A DNA stretch of 64,000 nt from NCBI GenBank assembly GCA_029215795.1, contig JARDYH010000001.1:224443654-224507653 (forward strand). The letters are read 5' to 3'. Every line of letters starts with the position of its first letter. Position 1 is the first letter of the stretch. The notes under the pieces were generated by a model that was given only the letters and a program-made list of their open reading frames with translations, was not told where the DNA came from and did not search any database. Made by a program: the position numbers and the translations under genes. Below, piece by piece: positions 35,541 through 60,176 of the stretch. The stretch is from Anniella stebbinsi (lineage: Eukaryota > Chordata > Lepidosauria > Squamata > Anniellidae).

Positions 35541-36213
35541 TGATGTGTTTACTATACAGAACCCAGAAAGCCAGCCAATTTCCTTATCTACGAATGTCCG
35601 GGAAAAATGCCAGGCCTTACTTGTTTACAGAGGTTTATTTACGGTTCGTGAATCCAATTACAATTTGCCAGGGTCATGCCATTAGTTCCATCAGTCCAGT
35701 CGTCTAAGCCGAAGGTCAAACCAGGTTTCCGAATTCCAGATTCCAAAGCAACAGTCAGCCGGGTGTCCAGTCCACAGATTCTGATCCAAGATCACGGAGG
35801 GGGTCAAGAGCCGAAAACATCGGTTGTTCTCAACGAACCTTAGCTTCTGCCTCCCTCCCTCTTTATACTCTGTTTGAGCCTGCTCACAGCTGCATGCCAT
35901 TCCCTCGTTACCTTACTTAAGGCTTGCGTCAGCTGTGCTCTGTTTTCTTAGTCTCATACTTCGCCTTGTGGGCTTAGCTTTCTCCGCCCGTTTGAGCTGC
36001 CGCCTTTGCTGGGGAGTTACTGGACAAACTCCTTTAGGCCCCGAGTCTTCCTCATTAGGAACATGGGGTGGGGGAGGGTGGCTTTCCTGGGGCTCTTCTG
36101 AGGACCCTGCCTGCTGTTCCTCCTCCTCCGGTAAGTCCTGGGGAAGGGGTGGAGCTGCAGTTTCTGCCCCTTCTTCCTCCTCAGAGGAAGATTCTTCAGC
36201 CTGCCTCATGACA
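35541..36213 (-). repeat. 3' LTR of the chromovirus
   Basis: 673 bp, preceded by a polypurine tract (GGGGAGGGGAATAA, 36227-36214). It has a TATAAA at 35867-35862 and AATAAA at 35639-35634, about 195 nt past the predicted transcript start, which would serve as the polyadenylation signal of R. About 13 substitutions separate it from the 5' LTR. Confidence 0.92.
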
Positions 36214-36830
36214 TTATTCCCCTCCCCAGGCGCCCCTCTCGAGGAACCGTCGGGTTTCGGCTTTCCGGGAAACCGCCGATGGAAGCGGCGAACTAAAACT
36301 GGAGCAAGAACATGAGAGGCATCTTCCCAGCCCCGCTCCTCAGGCCCGTAACCCAGCCAGTCCACCAAATACTGCAGGCGTCCACGATGAACCCGGGAAT
36401 CTAGAATATCCGCCACCTCGTACTCCTCTTCCTCGTTCACCAACACTGGAGGTGGAGGGGGTGAAACCTTGGGATGAAGAGGATGTGTCAGCTGCACCGG
36501 AGCTAAAAGTGATCGGTGAAACACGGGGTGAATACGCCATGACGGAGGGAGCTGCAAGCGAAAAGCCACTGGATTGATCTGCGCTGTAATCCGGAAAGGT
36601 CCTACAAAGCGGGCAGCCAATTTCCGGCAGGGTTGCGACGCTGGTAGATGTCTGGTTGACAGCCACACTTGATCTCCAACATTCAACCCAGGGCCTGGCT
36701 GTCGTTTGATGTCCGCATCCGATTTGTAAGCTTGTTTAGCCAGGTCTAACTGCTCCTGGAGAACGGAGTGTATGGCCTGAAGTTCCTGAGTCAGGTGATC
36801 CGCAGCAGGGATAGGAGAGATCGTTGGAAC
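35913..36830 (-). pseudogene. Chromovirus integrase C-terminal domain, chromodomain and LTR-encoded tail
   Basis: The remnant begins near [18 protein letters not shown] and includes the integrase GPFRI-type domain ([20 protein letters not shown]) and [11 protein letters not shown]. It continues through a chromodomain ([29 protein letters not shown]) and ends in a long acidic, Pro-rich tail ([12 protein letters not shown], then [10 protein letters not shown]). The last 98 or so codons are read from inside the 3' LTR. The chromodomain classifies the element as a chromovirus. Confidence 0.88.
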
Positions 36831-37174
36831 ATGGGCAAAGGATGCAAGAGCCCTGCGGGCTTCCCTGCAGAGTGCTTCGCCCTGCGGCAAGTTGTACACG
36901 ACCCGACATAATGTTCTACATCCGCATGAACCCTGGGCCACCAGAACTCATGAGTCACCAGATGCAATGTCTTGTACAGCCCAAAATGTCCTGCCAGCCG
37001 GCTATCATGGCATTGTTGGAGTATCTCCATGCGCACAGACCCTGGGGGCACATAAATACAGTTATGGTGGTAGAGGACCCCATCCTCCACGGAAAGAGGA
37101 GAAGACTCGGTTCCCCCTGACTCCGCAAGCTCCTGTAGCCGAGCCCGTGCAAACGGATCTTGGCCCTGTTGCTG
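36830..37174 (-). pseudogene. Chromovirus integrase N-terminal zinc finger, truncated
   Basis: In the pol frame after the TGA, the H2C2 zinc-binding domain is readable (HDSRLAGHFGLYKTLH, then CTTCRRAKH). It reaches the HPLP that precedes the catalytic core in family members. The core with its D,D35E triad is then absent: the sequence jumps to the integrase C-terminal region in another frame, so an internal deletion of several hundred bases is inferred. Confidence 0.8.
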
Positions 37175-39274
37175 TCATAGCTGGGCCCACTGGTTGGGTA
37201 CCATCCGCGCTGCCGCAAAATTCTCAGGGTGTAGAACCGTCGAGCTGGACTCCTCCACCTGAGGAGAAGCATATTCCGGCTTTCGAGAGAGCGCATCTGC
37301 CTGCCGGTTCTGGGAACGAGGAATATATGTCACAATAAAATGGAAGCGAGAGAAAAACAAGGCCCACCGGATTTGTCGCTGATTGAGCTTCCGAGCGGTC
37401 TGTAGGAATTCCAGATTTCGATGGTCGGTGCGAACCACTATGGGATGACGGGCCCCTTCCAACAGATGTCGCCAAGTCTCAAAAGCTGCTTTGATCGCCA
37501 GTAGCTCTTTCTCCCAAATAGTGTAGCTACGTTCAGCAGAGTTGAGCTTGTGGGAGTAAAAGGCACAGGGTAACGGGAATCCCCCGTCAGCAATGGGCTG
37601 AAGCAACACCGCCCCAATGGCCACATCTGAGGCATCGGTCTCGACCACAAAAGGAGTCTGTGGATCAGGATGTTGCAGAATGGGTTCCGATATGAACTGT
37701 TCTTTCAATTTTTGAAAGGCATGCTGCGCCGCAGAACCCCACTGAAATGTTTTGCGTGAACGTAATAAGTCAGTCAGGGGTGCAGTAATCTGAGCGAAGT
37801 TCGGGATGAAGCGGCGATAGTAGTTGGCGAAGCCCAAAAACCGTTGCACCTCTTTTACGGTCCTTGGCGCCTGCCATGAGACCACTGCTGCCACTTTTGC
37901 CGAATCCATGCTCACGCCTTTGGGGGATATCCAATGTCCCAGGAATTCCACGGTCTCCAGGTCGAAAGCGCACTTCTTTAGTTTGGTGTACAGATGATGT
38001 TCCCGTAGCCGATGCAGTACTGCTCGCACATGAGATTCATGTGCCTGTCGTGTGGAGGAGTAAATCAGAATGTCGTCCAGGTAAATGATGACAAAATGAT
38101 CTAGATAGTCTCTAAAAATGTCATTCATGAAGTGCTGGAACACAGCGGGAGCGTTTGAAAGCCTGAAAGGCATTACCGTGTATTCAAAATGGCCGTATCG
38201 AGTTCGGAACGCCGTCTTCCACTCATCTCTTGCCTTGATGCACACCAAATTATAAGCTCCTCGCAGATCTAGCTTGGTGTATATAACCGCACTTCTGAGG
38301 CGCTCCAGTAGTTCCGGGATGAGAGGTAAGGGGTAGCGGTTGCGACAGGTGACTTGGTTCAGGGCCCGGTAATCGTTACACAGACGCAATTCCCCACATT
38401 TCTTTTTTACAAAAAGCACTGGCGCTGCAGCAGGTGACGTGGAGGGCCGAATGAAGCCCCATTTTAAATTTTTTTCTAAGAAGTCCTGCAAGGCTGCCAG
38501 CTCAGGTTCGGACAATGTATAAATGCGCCCTACCGGAACCCTCGACCCTGGAAGCAGGTCGATGGCACAATCATACGGCCTGTGGGGTGGCAACTGATCC
38601 GCCTCTCCCTTATCGAAGCCATCTCGAAATTTGTGATACTTGGCAGGAAGTGAGACTGGACTGGAGTCTGGGAGATGCGGTACGGCGGCATTTACTCTTT
38701 CAGGCCAACAATGTGATCGACAATACTCTGAGGAAAAAACCACTTCCCCCTGAGGCCATGTGATGTCCCAGGAATCATAGAGACTCAGCCAGGTCATCCC
38801 TAGTACAATGGGGAAGTGAGGAACGTCCGCCTGCAGAAATTGGAGGGAGTCCATGTGGCCCTGGATTTCTACAGTCACGGGCTCGGTCTCATGTGTCACC
38901 AGTCCTGAGACCAAAGGCCTCCCATCAATCGTTTCAATGGCCAGGGGAGAAGCCAAAGGATTCGATCGTACCCCATACTTCCTAGCGAAGGTCAAGTCCA
39001 TAAAGGTACTGGAAGCTCCGGAATCAATCATGGCGGTAGTTTGGATGGGGTTACGCCCTGCCCATTGCAACGTCACTGTCACGGTTAGGGGATGGCAAGC
39101 AACTCTGGTGGGAGTCTTGGGTACAACACAGGATTCCCCCCCCCCCAGTCCTACGACTCCATTTATGACTGGGGCTGTCCGTTTCCAGACACCGCAGGGC
39201 GAGGTCGTTTGGCAGGGCAGGTGGCGGCAAAATGCCCTGCCTTCCCACAATACAGGCACAATCCCCCTTGCCAT
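37175..39274 (-). pseudogene. Chromovirus pol: protease, reverse transcriptase, RNase H
   Basis: Open for 699 codons. An aspartic protease motif (DSGAS) lies near residue 84. The reverse transcriptase has LFVKKKCGELRLCNDYR-type motifs and the catalytic YLDDILIYS. RNase H is marked by ETDASDVAIGAVL and RTDHRNLEFL. It is probably expressed as a Gag-Pol fusion by -1 frameshifting in the overlap with gag. The frame stops at TGA 37177-37175, between RNase H and integrase, where family members normally continue; past the stop the same frame stays open into the integrase zinc finger. Confidence 0.9.
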
Positions 39275-40089
39275 CTACGGTCCTTTTCCTGTGCTGTCAA
39301 GCGAGGTCTAACCCCGTCCAACTGCATTAGCTCTTCCCCTGTAGGCATGGAACTCTCCTGGGGCCTCCCATCCTGAAAACCTGGAGTAGATTGGCCAAAA
39401 GTAGCGGTTATGCCCCCCCTGACAGGACCTGCGTGTCGTGCCGACCTGCGATTCTCTAACCTTCCATCGATCCACAGGCAGAGCTGAATCAACTCCTTCA
39501 GGGATTTTGGCCGTTCCACTCTTGCCAGCTCATCCAAAATCTCAACTGCCAATCCTTCCTGGAACTGGTCCATCTGCACAGCCTCATTCCATTTCAGGTC
39601 TTGAGCCAGCAACCGGAAAGAACTGGCATACACGGACACAGAGTCTTTTCCTTGCCGAAGGCGCCGTATTTTCCTGTTGGCAGTAGCAGCCTTTTGAGGA
39701 TCCTCATAAGCAGCCCGGAACTCAGTCACGAAATTGGCATAGTTGAGCAGAAGCGGGCTGCAGTCCAGTAAATAAGGCATCGCCCATTTTGCAGCATCCC
39801 CAGCGAGCAAACTTATCAAAAATCCCACCTGCATCTGCTCCATGGGGAAATCCTCAGAACGCAGCTGCATATACAACTCACATTGAGCCAGAAACATTGC
39901 AAACTTATCTGGGGAGCCATCAAATTTCTCCAGAGCTGCTACAGGGCACTTCCGTTTCTGTGGCAGGGAAGGTTGTTGTGACTGGCCAGTGAGCTGATTT
40001 AATTGAGTCTGAAATGCTTTCATGGCCTCAGTCAGCTGGCCCACCTGCTCCCTGAGTGCCTGGTTTTCCTGGAGTAGTGCTTTTTCCAT
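39163..40089 (-). CDS. Chromovirus gag (capsid/nucleocapsid), intact frame
   Basis: 308 codons from ATG at 40089. The N-terminus is a short predicted coiled coil (LLQENQALREQVGQL). The middle resembles the Sushi-class Gag domain that was domesticated as the mammalian RTL/PEG10 family. The C-terminus has one CCHC zinc knuckle (CLYCGKAGHFAATC) followed by basic residues. It overlaps pol by 112 nt, with pol in the -1 frame. This is a mobile-element gene and not a host gene: it lies between LTRs with target duplications. Confidence 0.9.
   Translation of the reverse strand: MEKALLQENQALREQVGQLTEAMKAFQTQLNQLTGQSQQPSLPQKRKCPVAALEKFDGSPDKFAMFLAQCELYMQLRSEDFPMEQMQVGFLISLLAGDAAKWAMPYLLDCSPLLLNYANFVTEFRAAYEDPQKAATANRKIRRLRQGKDSVSVYASSFRLLAQDLKWNEAVQMDQFQEGLAVEILDELARVERPKSLKELIQLCLWIDGRLENRRSARHAGPVRGGITATFGQSTPGFQDGRPQESSMPTGEELMQLDGVRPRLTAQEKDRRWQGGLCLYCGKAGHFAATCPAKRPRPAVSGNGQPQS
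39181..39187 (-). promoter_or_regulatory. Candidate -1 frameshift heptamer T_GGA_AAC
   Basis: In the gag frame the codons read T GGA AAC, six codons before the gag stop and inside the gag-pol overlap, and pol is in the -1 frame. The PEG10/Sushi heptamer is G GGA AAC, so this copy differs at the first base. Placement and phase are right; efficiency is unknown. Confidence 0.55.
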
Positions 40090-40123
40090 CCTGATTGAGG
40101 AAAAATTTGTTTTTCCTTAAAGG

Positions 40124-40134
40124 GTTGAGAACAA
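40124..40134 (-). other. Primer-binding site, self-priming type
   Basis: Two bases inside the 5' LTR the minus strand reads TTGTTCTCAAC. This is the exact reverse complement of GTTGAGAACAA at 40430-40420, the predicted first 11 nt of the transcript. Eleven-nucleotide fold-back priming is the known mechanism of Tf1/Sushi elements. No match to a host tRNA 3' end was recognised. Confidence 0.8.
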
Positions 40135-40136
40135 AA

Positions 40137-40809
40137 TGACGTGTTTACTATACAGAACCCAGAAAGCCAGCCAATTTCCTTATCTACGAATGTCCGGGAA
40201 AAATGCCAGGCCTTACTTGTTTACAGAGGTTTATTTACGGTTCGTGAATCCAATTACAATTTGCCAGGGTCATGCCATTAGTTCCATCAGTCCAGTCATC
40301 TAAGCCGAAGGTCAAACCAGGTTTCCGAATTCCAGATTCCAAAGCAACAGTCAGCCGGGTGTCCAGTCCACAGATTCTGATCCAAGATCACGGAGGGGGT
40401 CAAGAGCCAAAAACGTCGGTTGTTCTCAACGAACCTTAGCTTCTGCCTGCCTCCCTCTTTATACTCTGTTTGAGCCTGCTCACAGCTGCATGCCATTCCC
40501 TCGTTATCTTACTTAAGGCTTGCGTCAGCTGTGCTCTGTTTTCTTAGTCTCATACTTCGCCTTGTGGGCTTAGCTTTCTCCGCCCGTTTGAGCTGCCACC
40601 TTTGCTGGGGAGTTACCGGACAAACTCCTTCAGGCCCCAAGTCTTCCTCATTAGAAACAGGGGGTGGGGGAGGGTGGCTTTCCTGGGGCTCTTCTGAGGA
40701 CCCTGCCTGTTGTTCCTCCTCCTCCGGTAAGTCCTGGGGAAGGGGTGGAGCTGCAGTTTCTGCCCCTTCTTCCTCCTCAGAGGAAGATTCTTCAGCCTGC
40801 CTCATGACA
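40137..40809 (-). repeat. 5' LTR of the chromovirus
   Basis: In transcription order: U3 from 40809, a TATAAA box at 40463-40458, and a predicted transcript start at 40430, 33 nt downstream of the TATA box. The LTR ends ...CA at 40137. The U3 carries an open frame (40805-40509) identical in kind to the C-terminal tail of the element's polyprotein. Confidence 0.92.
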
Positions 40810-41151
40810 CCTTACTCCTGAAGTCTCCAAAATGGTGCCCATGGACACCTTTGTTGGCACTCTCCAGACTCCCTGCCTTCCTGATTGTATGTTATTTTTA
40901 AAGTTGTTAATATTATTATTATCTGGGTGGCTGTCATGCTGCAAAGCAAAGCCCTGTCACCCAACATCCATCAATATTTGGGTTCAGAAGAGTGATTTTC
41001 TGTTTTGGAGCTCAGACACCACCTCTGCCTCATACTTAGGTTCTTGTGAAAGTCAGTTTTCTTTTAGTCTCACTAGTTTTCTTTCTGGGAAATTGGGGTT
41101 TTGTGGCTGAATGTGTCCATGACGGCAGCCGTAGCAGCTATTTTATGAGAG

Positions 41152-41349
41152 CACAGTTAAAGTTACAGAGCCCTGCCTTCTTTTGTATATGGTCACTCTA
41201 GTATAGTACCTGCACCTTTAACTGTTGTGATGAAGAGGGAATTTCACCAGGAACTAATTGCATACAAATGGCACCGGCTGAAATTCCCTTTTCTCTGCAA
41301 CTGTTAAAGTTACATGAGCCCTGACCTGGATTTTATCTGGTCACCCTAT
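41152..41349. mobile_element. Second copy of the hAT-like MITE family
   Basis: Shares CTAGTATAGTACCTGCACC, ACCAGGAACTAATTGCATAC and terminal GGTCACCCTA with the element at 35028-35345. It is more diverged and without a clear target duplication. Confidence 0.8.
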
Positions 41350-42926
41350 TCTAAATGTGCCAACCAACCTAAAAAGTTCGTGGAGCCCTGTGCTTACTCT
41401 CTGGCCTATCAGCAAGAACCATTAGGCTAGTGGGTAGCAGGGTTAGGTTCTCTCCTTTGTGGTCACAGCCCTTTATGGCCTCAGCACTGCTGTGCATTTT
41501 GTTTTTTGTTTTTTAAAAAAACTTTGAAAGATACATTTATTCCAGTCTGTATTTGGTTGAGTTGTTTTGCACTTGAAAAAAAAAAATCTTCAGCTGCTGT
41601 TGCTGTGTGTGTTTTAATACTGAATAGTATGTTCATGTGTTTTAGAGTTTTGGAAGCCACCTTGTGAAGGCAGGGTGCCCTGAAAGATTAGTTTTAAATC
41701 ATTAAAACCAGCAAGCAAGCTTCACGGAATTCAATGGGACTTATTTCCTTATAAGAGCATTGAAAATTGCTGCCTTGGTCCCATAGATTTCAGTGGCACT
41801 TAGGCACACCTCACTTTCGCTGGGTTGTGCACAAACTCCGTGATAGCTATTGTAAAACATATTGTCACAGAGTAAAAGAAATAGCGCTACACAAACCAAT
41901 GTGACACTGCAACCAAAATTCTTTAACAGAAAGATCTTTGGCCACAATCTAGCTAAATTTAAGCATTTAAAAAGTTCTCTTCTATGGCAGACAGTTAAGC
42001 ATATATGTAACTCTCTCCCATAGAAAAAATGCAAATGAAATGGGTTTATCTTTGGCTGCATTGGGTCTTTCTTATTAGAAGTATCTATCTGAACACGCAG
42101 GATGCTAGGGAAGTATACCTACTGTCTAATCAAGGAGATAATTCTATTATCCCTGATGATGAGAAGGGAAGATTTACTGTTCCCATCTTTGCACTGTTGA
42201 ATGCTTCTTGTGGGTGTTCAAAAACATAGCACTTTGTTAAATGGGCAAGACAAAAATAAAAAAAAGTAATGTTCTGGGTAGCATCCTTGACTCTTTAGCT
42301 ACAGGTAGAGCTTACATTTCTCAGGAAGGCTCTTCTCTGGGCCAACATCAAGGGTTGGCATGGCTGGGGACCTGCTGAGAGCCCACTGGAAGCCCACTGA
42401 CAAGAGCCCCCTTAACCTCTTCACTATTGCTTCCTGCTTGTTTGCTCCCTCTTGCTCTGGCCCAGCCAATAGTGGTGGTGTAATGGAGGAGGCGCTTCCT
42501 CATCTACTATCTGCCTGGCAAGCAAGCAGGTGACAGCAATGATGGGGAAGAGGCGAATCAGCAATATCTGACAGCAGTGCTGGTGTGATGGTAGACTGAG
42601 GGAGAGGGGACCATTGAGTGTGTCTTGGCCAAGAACCCTCCATAACCTGGAGCCTGCGGTGTTTCTTTTGTAGGTGTTGTTATCTTGTAGATAATTTATG
42701 TTATTCTTTTACTTATGTTCTCTGGAAAACAATTTTATACTGTTGCCTGCTGTTGAACACTTGGTACAAATGTTTGTGAATTTGATACGTATGGTGGAAC
42801 TTTGTAAATTATGCCATCTTTTGATTATGTTTGATTTTTGCAGTAGCTGGTTTCTGGCTGATAGCAATTGAGCAGAACTATATTGCCACACAAAAGATTG
42901 TTCAAAGCACTCCTCTGGTCTCTATG

Positions 42927-42983
<57 letters not shown>

Positions 42984-45900
42984 CCCTATACAGAACTTTT
43001 TTTTAAATAACAGTGATTTTGGGAGGGAGAAAATAGTACAAGGAAATCTAAAGAGACACTGAGATGGAGGATTCTAGCCTTTTGAAAGCATCTGTGATAG
43101 CGCATGTTCTGCAGTTCAATTAAAGCAAGTCAAAACATTCCAGAAGGCATACCCAAATCCTGGGATGGTTCCCCTTGAGGAGCTCTTTGCATCGCCTCTG
43201 GATGTAGGATGAATGAGCTGCCCAGATATGCAAGTGTGCTAGGAGGTGGGAAAGAACAAGGGTTGAAGGCTACCCTCCCCTGTGGCACTCATGTTTGAAG
43301 TTTAATCATGATTGGCTCTAGCTTGGCTGCGGGTACATTAGAGGACATCCCCACATCAGATGTTCAGGGAACTCATGGGCAAAACAACACAGGAGCATCT
43401 CTGGAGACTAAAGACGAACAGTGAGGAAGGGCAAGGCACTCTTCTCAGGTATGTATCCCCAACATACGGCTATTTGGTTTTGGTATTTTAGCCTTATTTA
43501 AAAATTTTGTGATATTATTGGCAAGATTACTTGGTATACACAATTGACCTTATACTTTTATCCACATTCTTCCTGTCAGAATAATATCCTAAGATATTTA
43601 TTTCTAGCAGTGTGTAGGGAAGGTGACAATACTGAATGTTAAAAGACTCCAGTATTCATTTGCTTTGTTAGTACTCTGTCCAAAGGGAAGTTGGAAAATC
43701 ACAACCAGGAAAATTGAAGTGGCAACATGACAGAAAGGCTAGCAACTTGAACACAGTGTTCTGGGGATGTAGAATCAGGCATTACACACAAGGTGGGCAA
43801 TGCATTTGTGCAAGCGTATATTAGTAGAGATGTAGCCATGTTTTTTCATAAGATTTGGCAGTATGAAAGATTACATATTTGACACACACACACACCACCC
43901 ATAACCTACTTCTCTAGTCCTAAAGTGAAACATTGCCTGCCAAAATTTACTGTTTCTCAGAAGTACACGTGAGCTATTGTTAGGGACTGTAGGTACTGAC
44001 TTATAGCAGCCCACAGCTGCAAAGGGAAAATAAAAATACTATCAAGATTTGTGCCCCAAGATACCTACAAACTAGGCTTTGAACACTGCTGCTCCCCCTC
44101 CTGTCTATATCATAATCAAAACCTGGACAACTGGACAGAAGGAACAGACCATATCTCCCCCTGCAGCACACAATTATATGGAAAAACTTGCATTTACACT
44201 GAGGTAAACCAAGTTCTGCAACCTGAATATGAATATTTAGTTATTTTGCATAATTTATTCTATTCTACTAGACAGCTGGTCAAAAACCTTCAAATGTTCT
44301 GATAGCTGGAAATCCTGCTTAGCCTCCCTCTAGGTTTGAATACTTCCTTTACTAGTAGATACAAGATTCTGCTGGAAAAAATGATTTTCTATTAAATGAA
44401 ATTTACTTTATTTTGTTGATCTGTACTAAATACACAATAGACAGCATAGTGAAACAAGCAAGCTATTTGACATTACCTGTTAGAATGTTGTATTCTAGAT
44501 ATTGGAAAAAGGCCAAATTTGAAATAGTGGCTATTAAAGATGTGAAAATTTGCTATAATGGCAAAAATGATAAATTATGTAAATGTGAAATAGACAAATG
44601 GGATCAATAGTAACTGGTCTGCCTTTATTCACTTTTGTAAATGTAATCTCTTGCTTAAAGATTCAAAATTTTATTTTGATAAAAGTTTCTCTTGAATGAG
44701 TCTTGAAGTTTCCCTTTCGTTTATGGTTTAAATGAGTTTGATTCCTTCTTAAGCTCTATTATGGTAAAGATTTATTTTTGCTGTGGTTTAAAAACAACAA
44801 CACTAATATAAAAGAATTAACCCAAAATAATTTCTGTGAAGGTATATTTGTGATTTGATTTCACAGTATACATTCAGAACTGTATTTACAGAATATGTTG
44901 ATGAAGAATATCTGTATTTTATTGCAGTTTGTTTGTAACAGGTTTATTACTTCAAGATTGTGTACATGAAACTTTTTAATTTCCTTCTGAGGTTGTACTA
45001 GGAGTTCTCCATATACTTTGAAGGCTCTTTGCAGCCATAAAAGCAAGAAAGCTTGGGCCAAAACTCTTCTGGCTCAAAGGGTAAGGGACTGTGACCTACA
45101 AGTTTAAGATCTGCAGCAGGTAGAATTTGCTCTCCTCTGTTCTTAGGCGTTAACCTGTGTTACGGAATGGCAGAAGCGAAATATTTGTCAATGCTTAACA
45201 TCCCCAAATATCAGCATGCACTAACTCTGGCAAGATTTAATGTCCTGCCATCTGCTCTGTTATAGGGGAGATTTCAGAAAATCAAGTTTTCCGGATTGCA
45301 ATGTGGAAGCAATGAAATTGAATTGGTCATCCCCATTCTACTCTGTTGCTCTTTTTATATAGAGATTAGAAATTATTTCTTGACAACAGATTATAAATTA
45401 ATGCACTCCTGCATTGCTTCAGGGCCACAGAGGCCAGAGACACAATCAAGGCTTTTGCTAAATTCTTTCTAAATGATGTGAGAATAAGGTCTCTCCAGAA
45501 TTGATTTTGTTGTGTATCTCTCAAATCTGTATGTAATTTCTCCCTACTCTTTTGTATGTGTAATTTCTCCCTACTCTTTTGTATGTGTAAAGTCTGGACA
45601 GTGACCATAATAGAGTTGATGATTTGGGGGGGAGGGGGGGAGGAGAGACGAAAACTGAAAACCAAGGTTCTTGAAATACAGAGTTCTGTGCTTGACAGAG
45701 CAGTTGTAAAATATACAGAACCCTCCTCATAGCTTAGGGCACTATACCTGGAAGCTGGAACCAGTTTCATGATTAGCGTACCAAGTTTTCACAAGCATTT
45801 TAGCAAGTTCATTTGTTCACAGAGCATTTGGAAATTTGAGATACTTCTTTCCTAGCTTGCTTTTTCAGGCACTCATCCCATAAATGTGTTTTGCTTCAAC

Positions 45901-46862
45901 TCCAGTAGGAACCCCTTGCCTCTTGTCTAAAACTATTGCTCAGATTAACTGGGTTTCCATATCAAACTAATGGCAGCTATCATCACTTTCAACTATCTCG
46001 GTTTCTGGCTGTTACATTGCAGAGGTTATTCATCAAGCCTAAGGCAGACAATCCAACTAATAATCTTCAATAATGTGTAACTTGTTTCCATTTTCTTTTG
46101 TACATATGTTTGCAGTGATTTCCTATTTTGACAAACAGCCATGATCAGTGGTTAATGTCTGCATAGAAGGCCCAAGCCTCCTTGGAAACCACATCCCACT
46201 GATCTGAAAAGCATTAATCCCAGAGGAGATAGCAACAAATCATGTACTCAGTGCTGAGAAGTGCTTTTCTGATGCCTATGAATGTTCTAGTAGTACTTCT
46301 TACATTTGAAGCTGTTTTTATAAAAAGGTTCTGGGGCTCAGCCCTGTCCCATATCAAAATACAATGAGACTATGTTAGTGCTTCTTGTGCATAGAACAGT
46401 TTTCCACAAAAATCACATCCGTGCCACAGGCCTCTATGTTTCATCAGCTTATTGAAATATATTTCCCTGCTTGTTCAGTGTTGTACAGAATTGTCAACAA
46501 CAGAAATACTTCCCCCAATTCATGAAGATCACCAACAGAACACTAAGTAAGGTTTACAGGGTGTGTGTTGTTGTTTTTTTAAAAAAAACTACACAGCAAT
46601 AATCGATGTATATGTACTGCCAATTATCTTCAAAATATTAAAATGAAAACACGTTTTCTAAATCAGTTCTTGAATTGCTCTGGAATCTGCAGAGATCCTG
46701 ACATTCTCTTAGGTAATTGCACAACAGAGATGAAGAGGTGTTAAAGTGATGCTCTTAGACTGCAAATGATGCCAGATGTCTTTGACATCCAAATATATCT
46801 TAGTTTCAGTGCTTTATACAATGGAGGATTATAGACAGGAAACAGCATTTATGAGTAAGACA
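41350..46862. other. Intergenic region between the nested transposons and PSMD14
   Basis: AT-rich, with few recognised repeats. The part nearest 46862 contains the PSMD14 3' UTR, whose end was not determined. AATAAA on the minus strand occurs near 44670, too far away to assign with confidence. Confidence 0.6.
42931..42984. repeat. (CT)n(CA)n microsatellite
   Basis: CT repeat switching to CA. Confidence 0.95.

Positions 46863-60176
<13,314 letters not shown>

Larger units (their letters stand above)
35541..40809 (-). mobile_element. Sushi-type Ty3/gypsy chromovirus, nearly full-length, defective
   Basis: A 5269-bp LTR retrotransposon on the minus strand. Two 673-bp LTRs (35541-36213 and 40137-40809) begin TG and end CA, differ at about 13 positions (about 98 % identity) and are bounded by the 5-bp target duplication CCTTA (35536-35540, 40810-40814). 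Inside are gag with a CCHC knuckle, pol with protease, reverse transcriptase and RNase H, the integrase zinc finger, and a chromodomain. The pol frame is broken by one TGA (37177-37175), and the integrase catalytic core is deleted near 36830 with a change of frame. It could not transpose on its own. The high LTR identity indicates recent insertion. Confidence 0.95.

Noticed and set aside
39163..40089. Domesticated Sushi-class gag gene (RTL/PEG10-like)
   Set aside because: The frame is intact, but it sits between 98 %-identical LTRs with a target duplication, so it is simply a young insertion.
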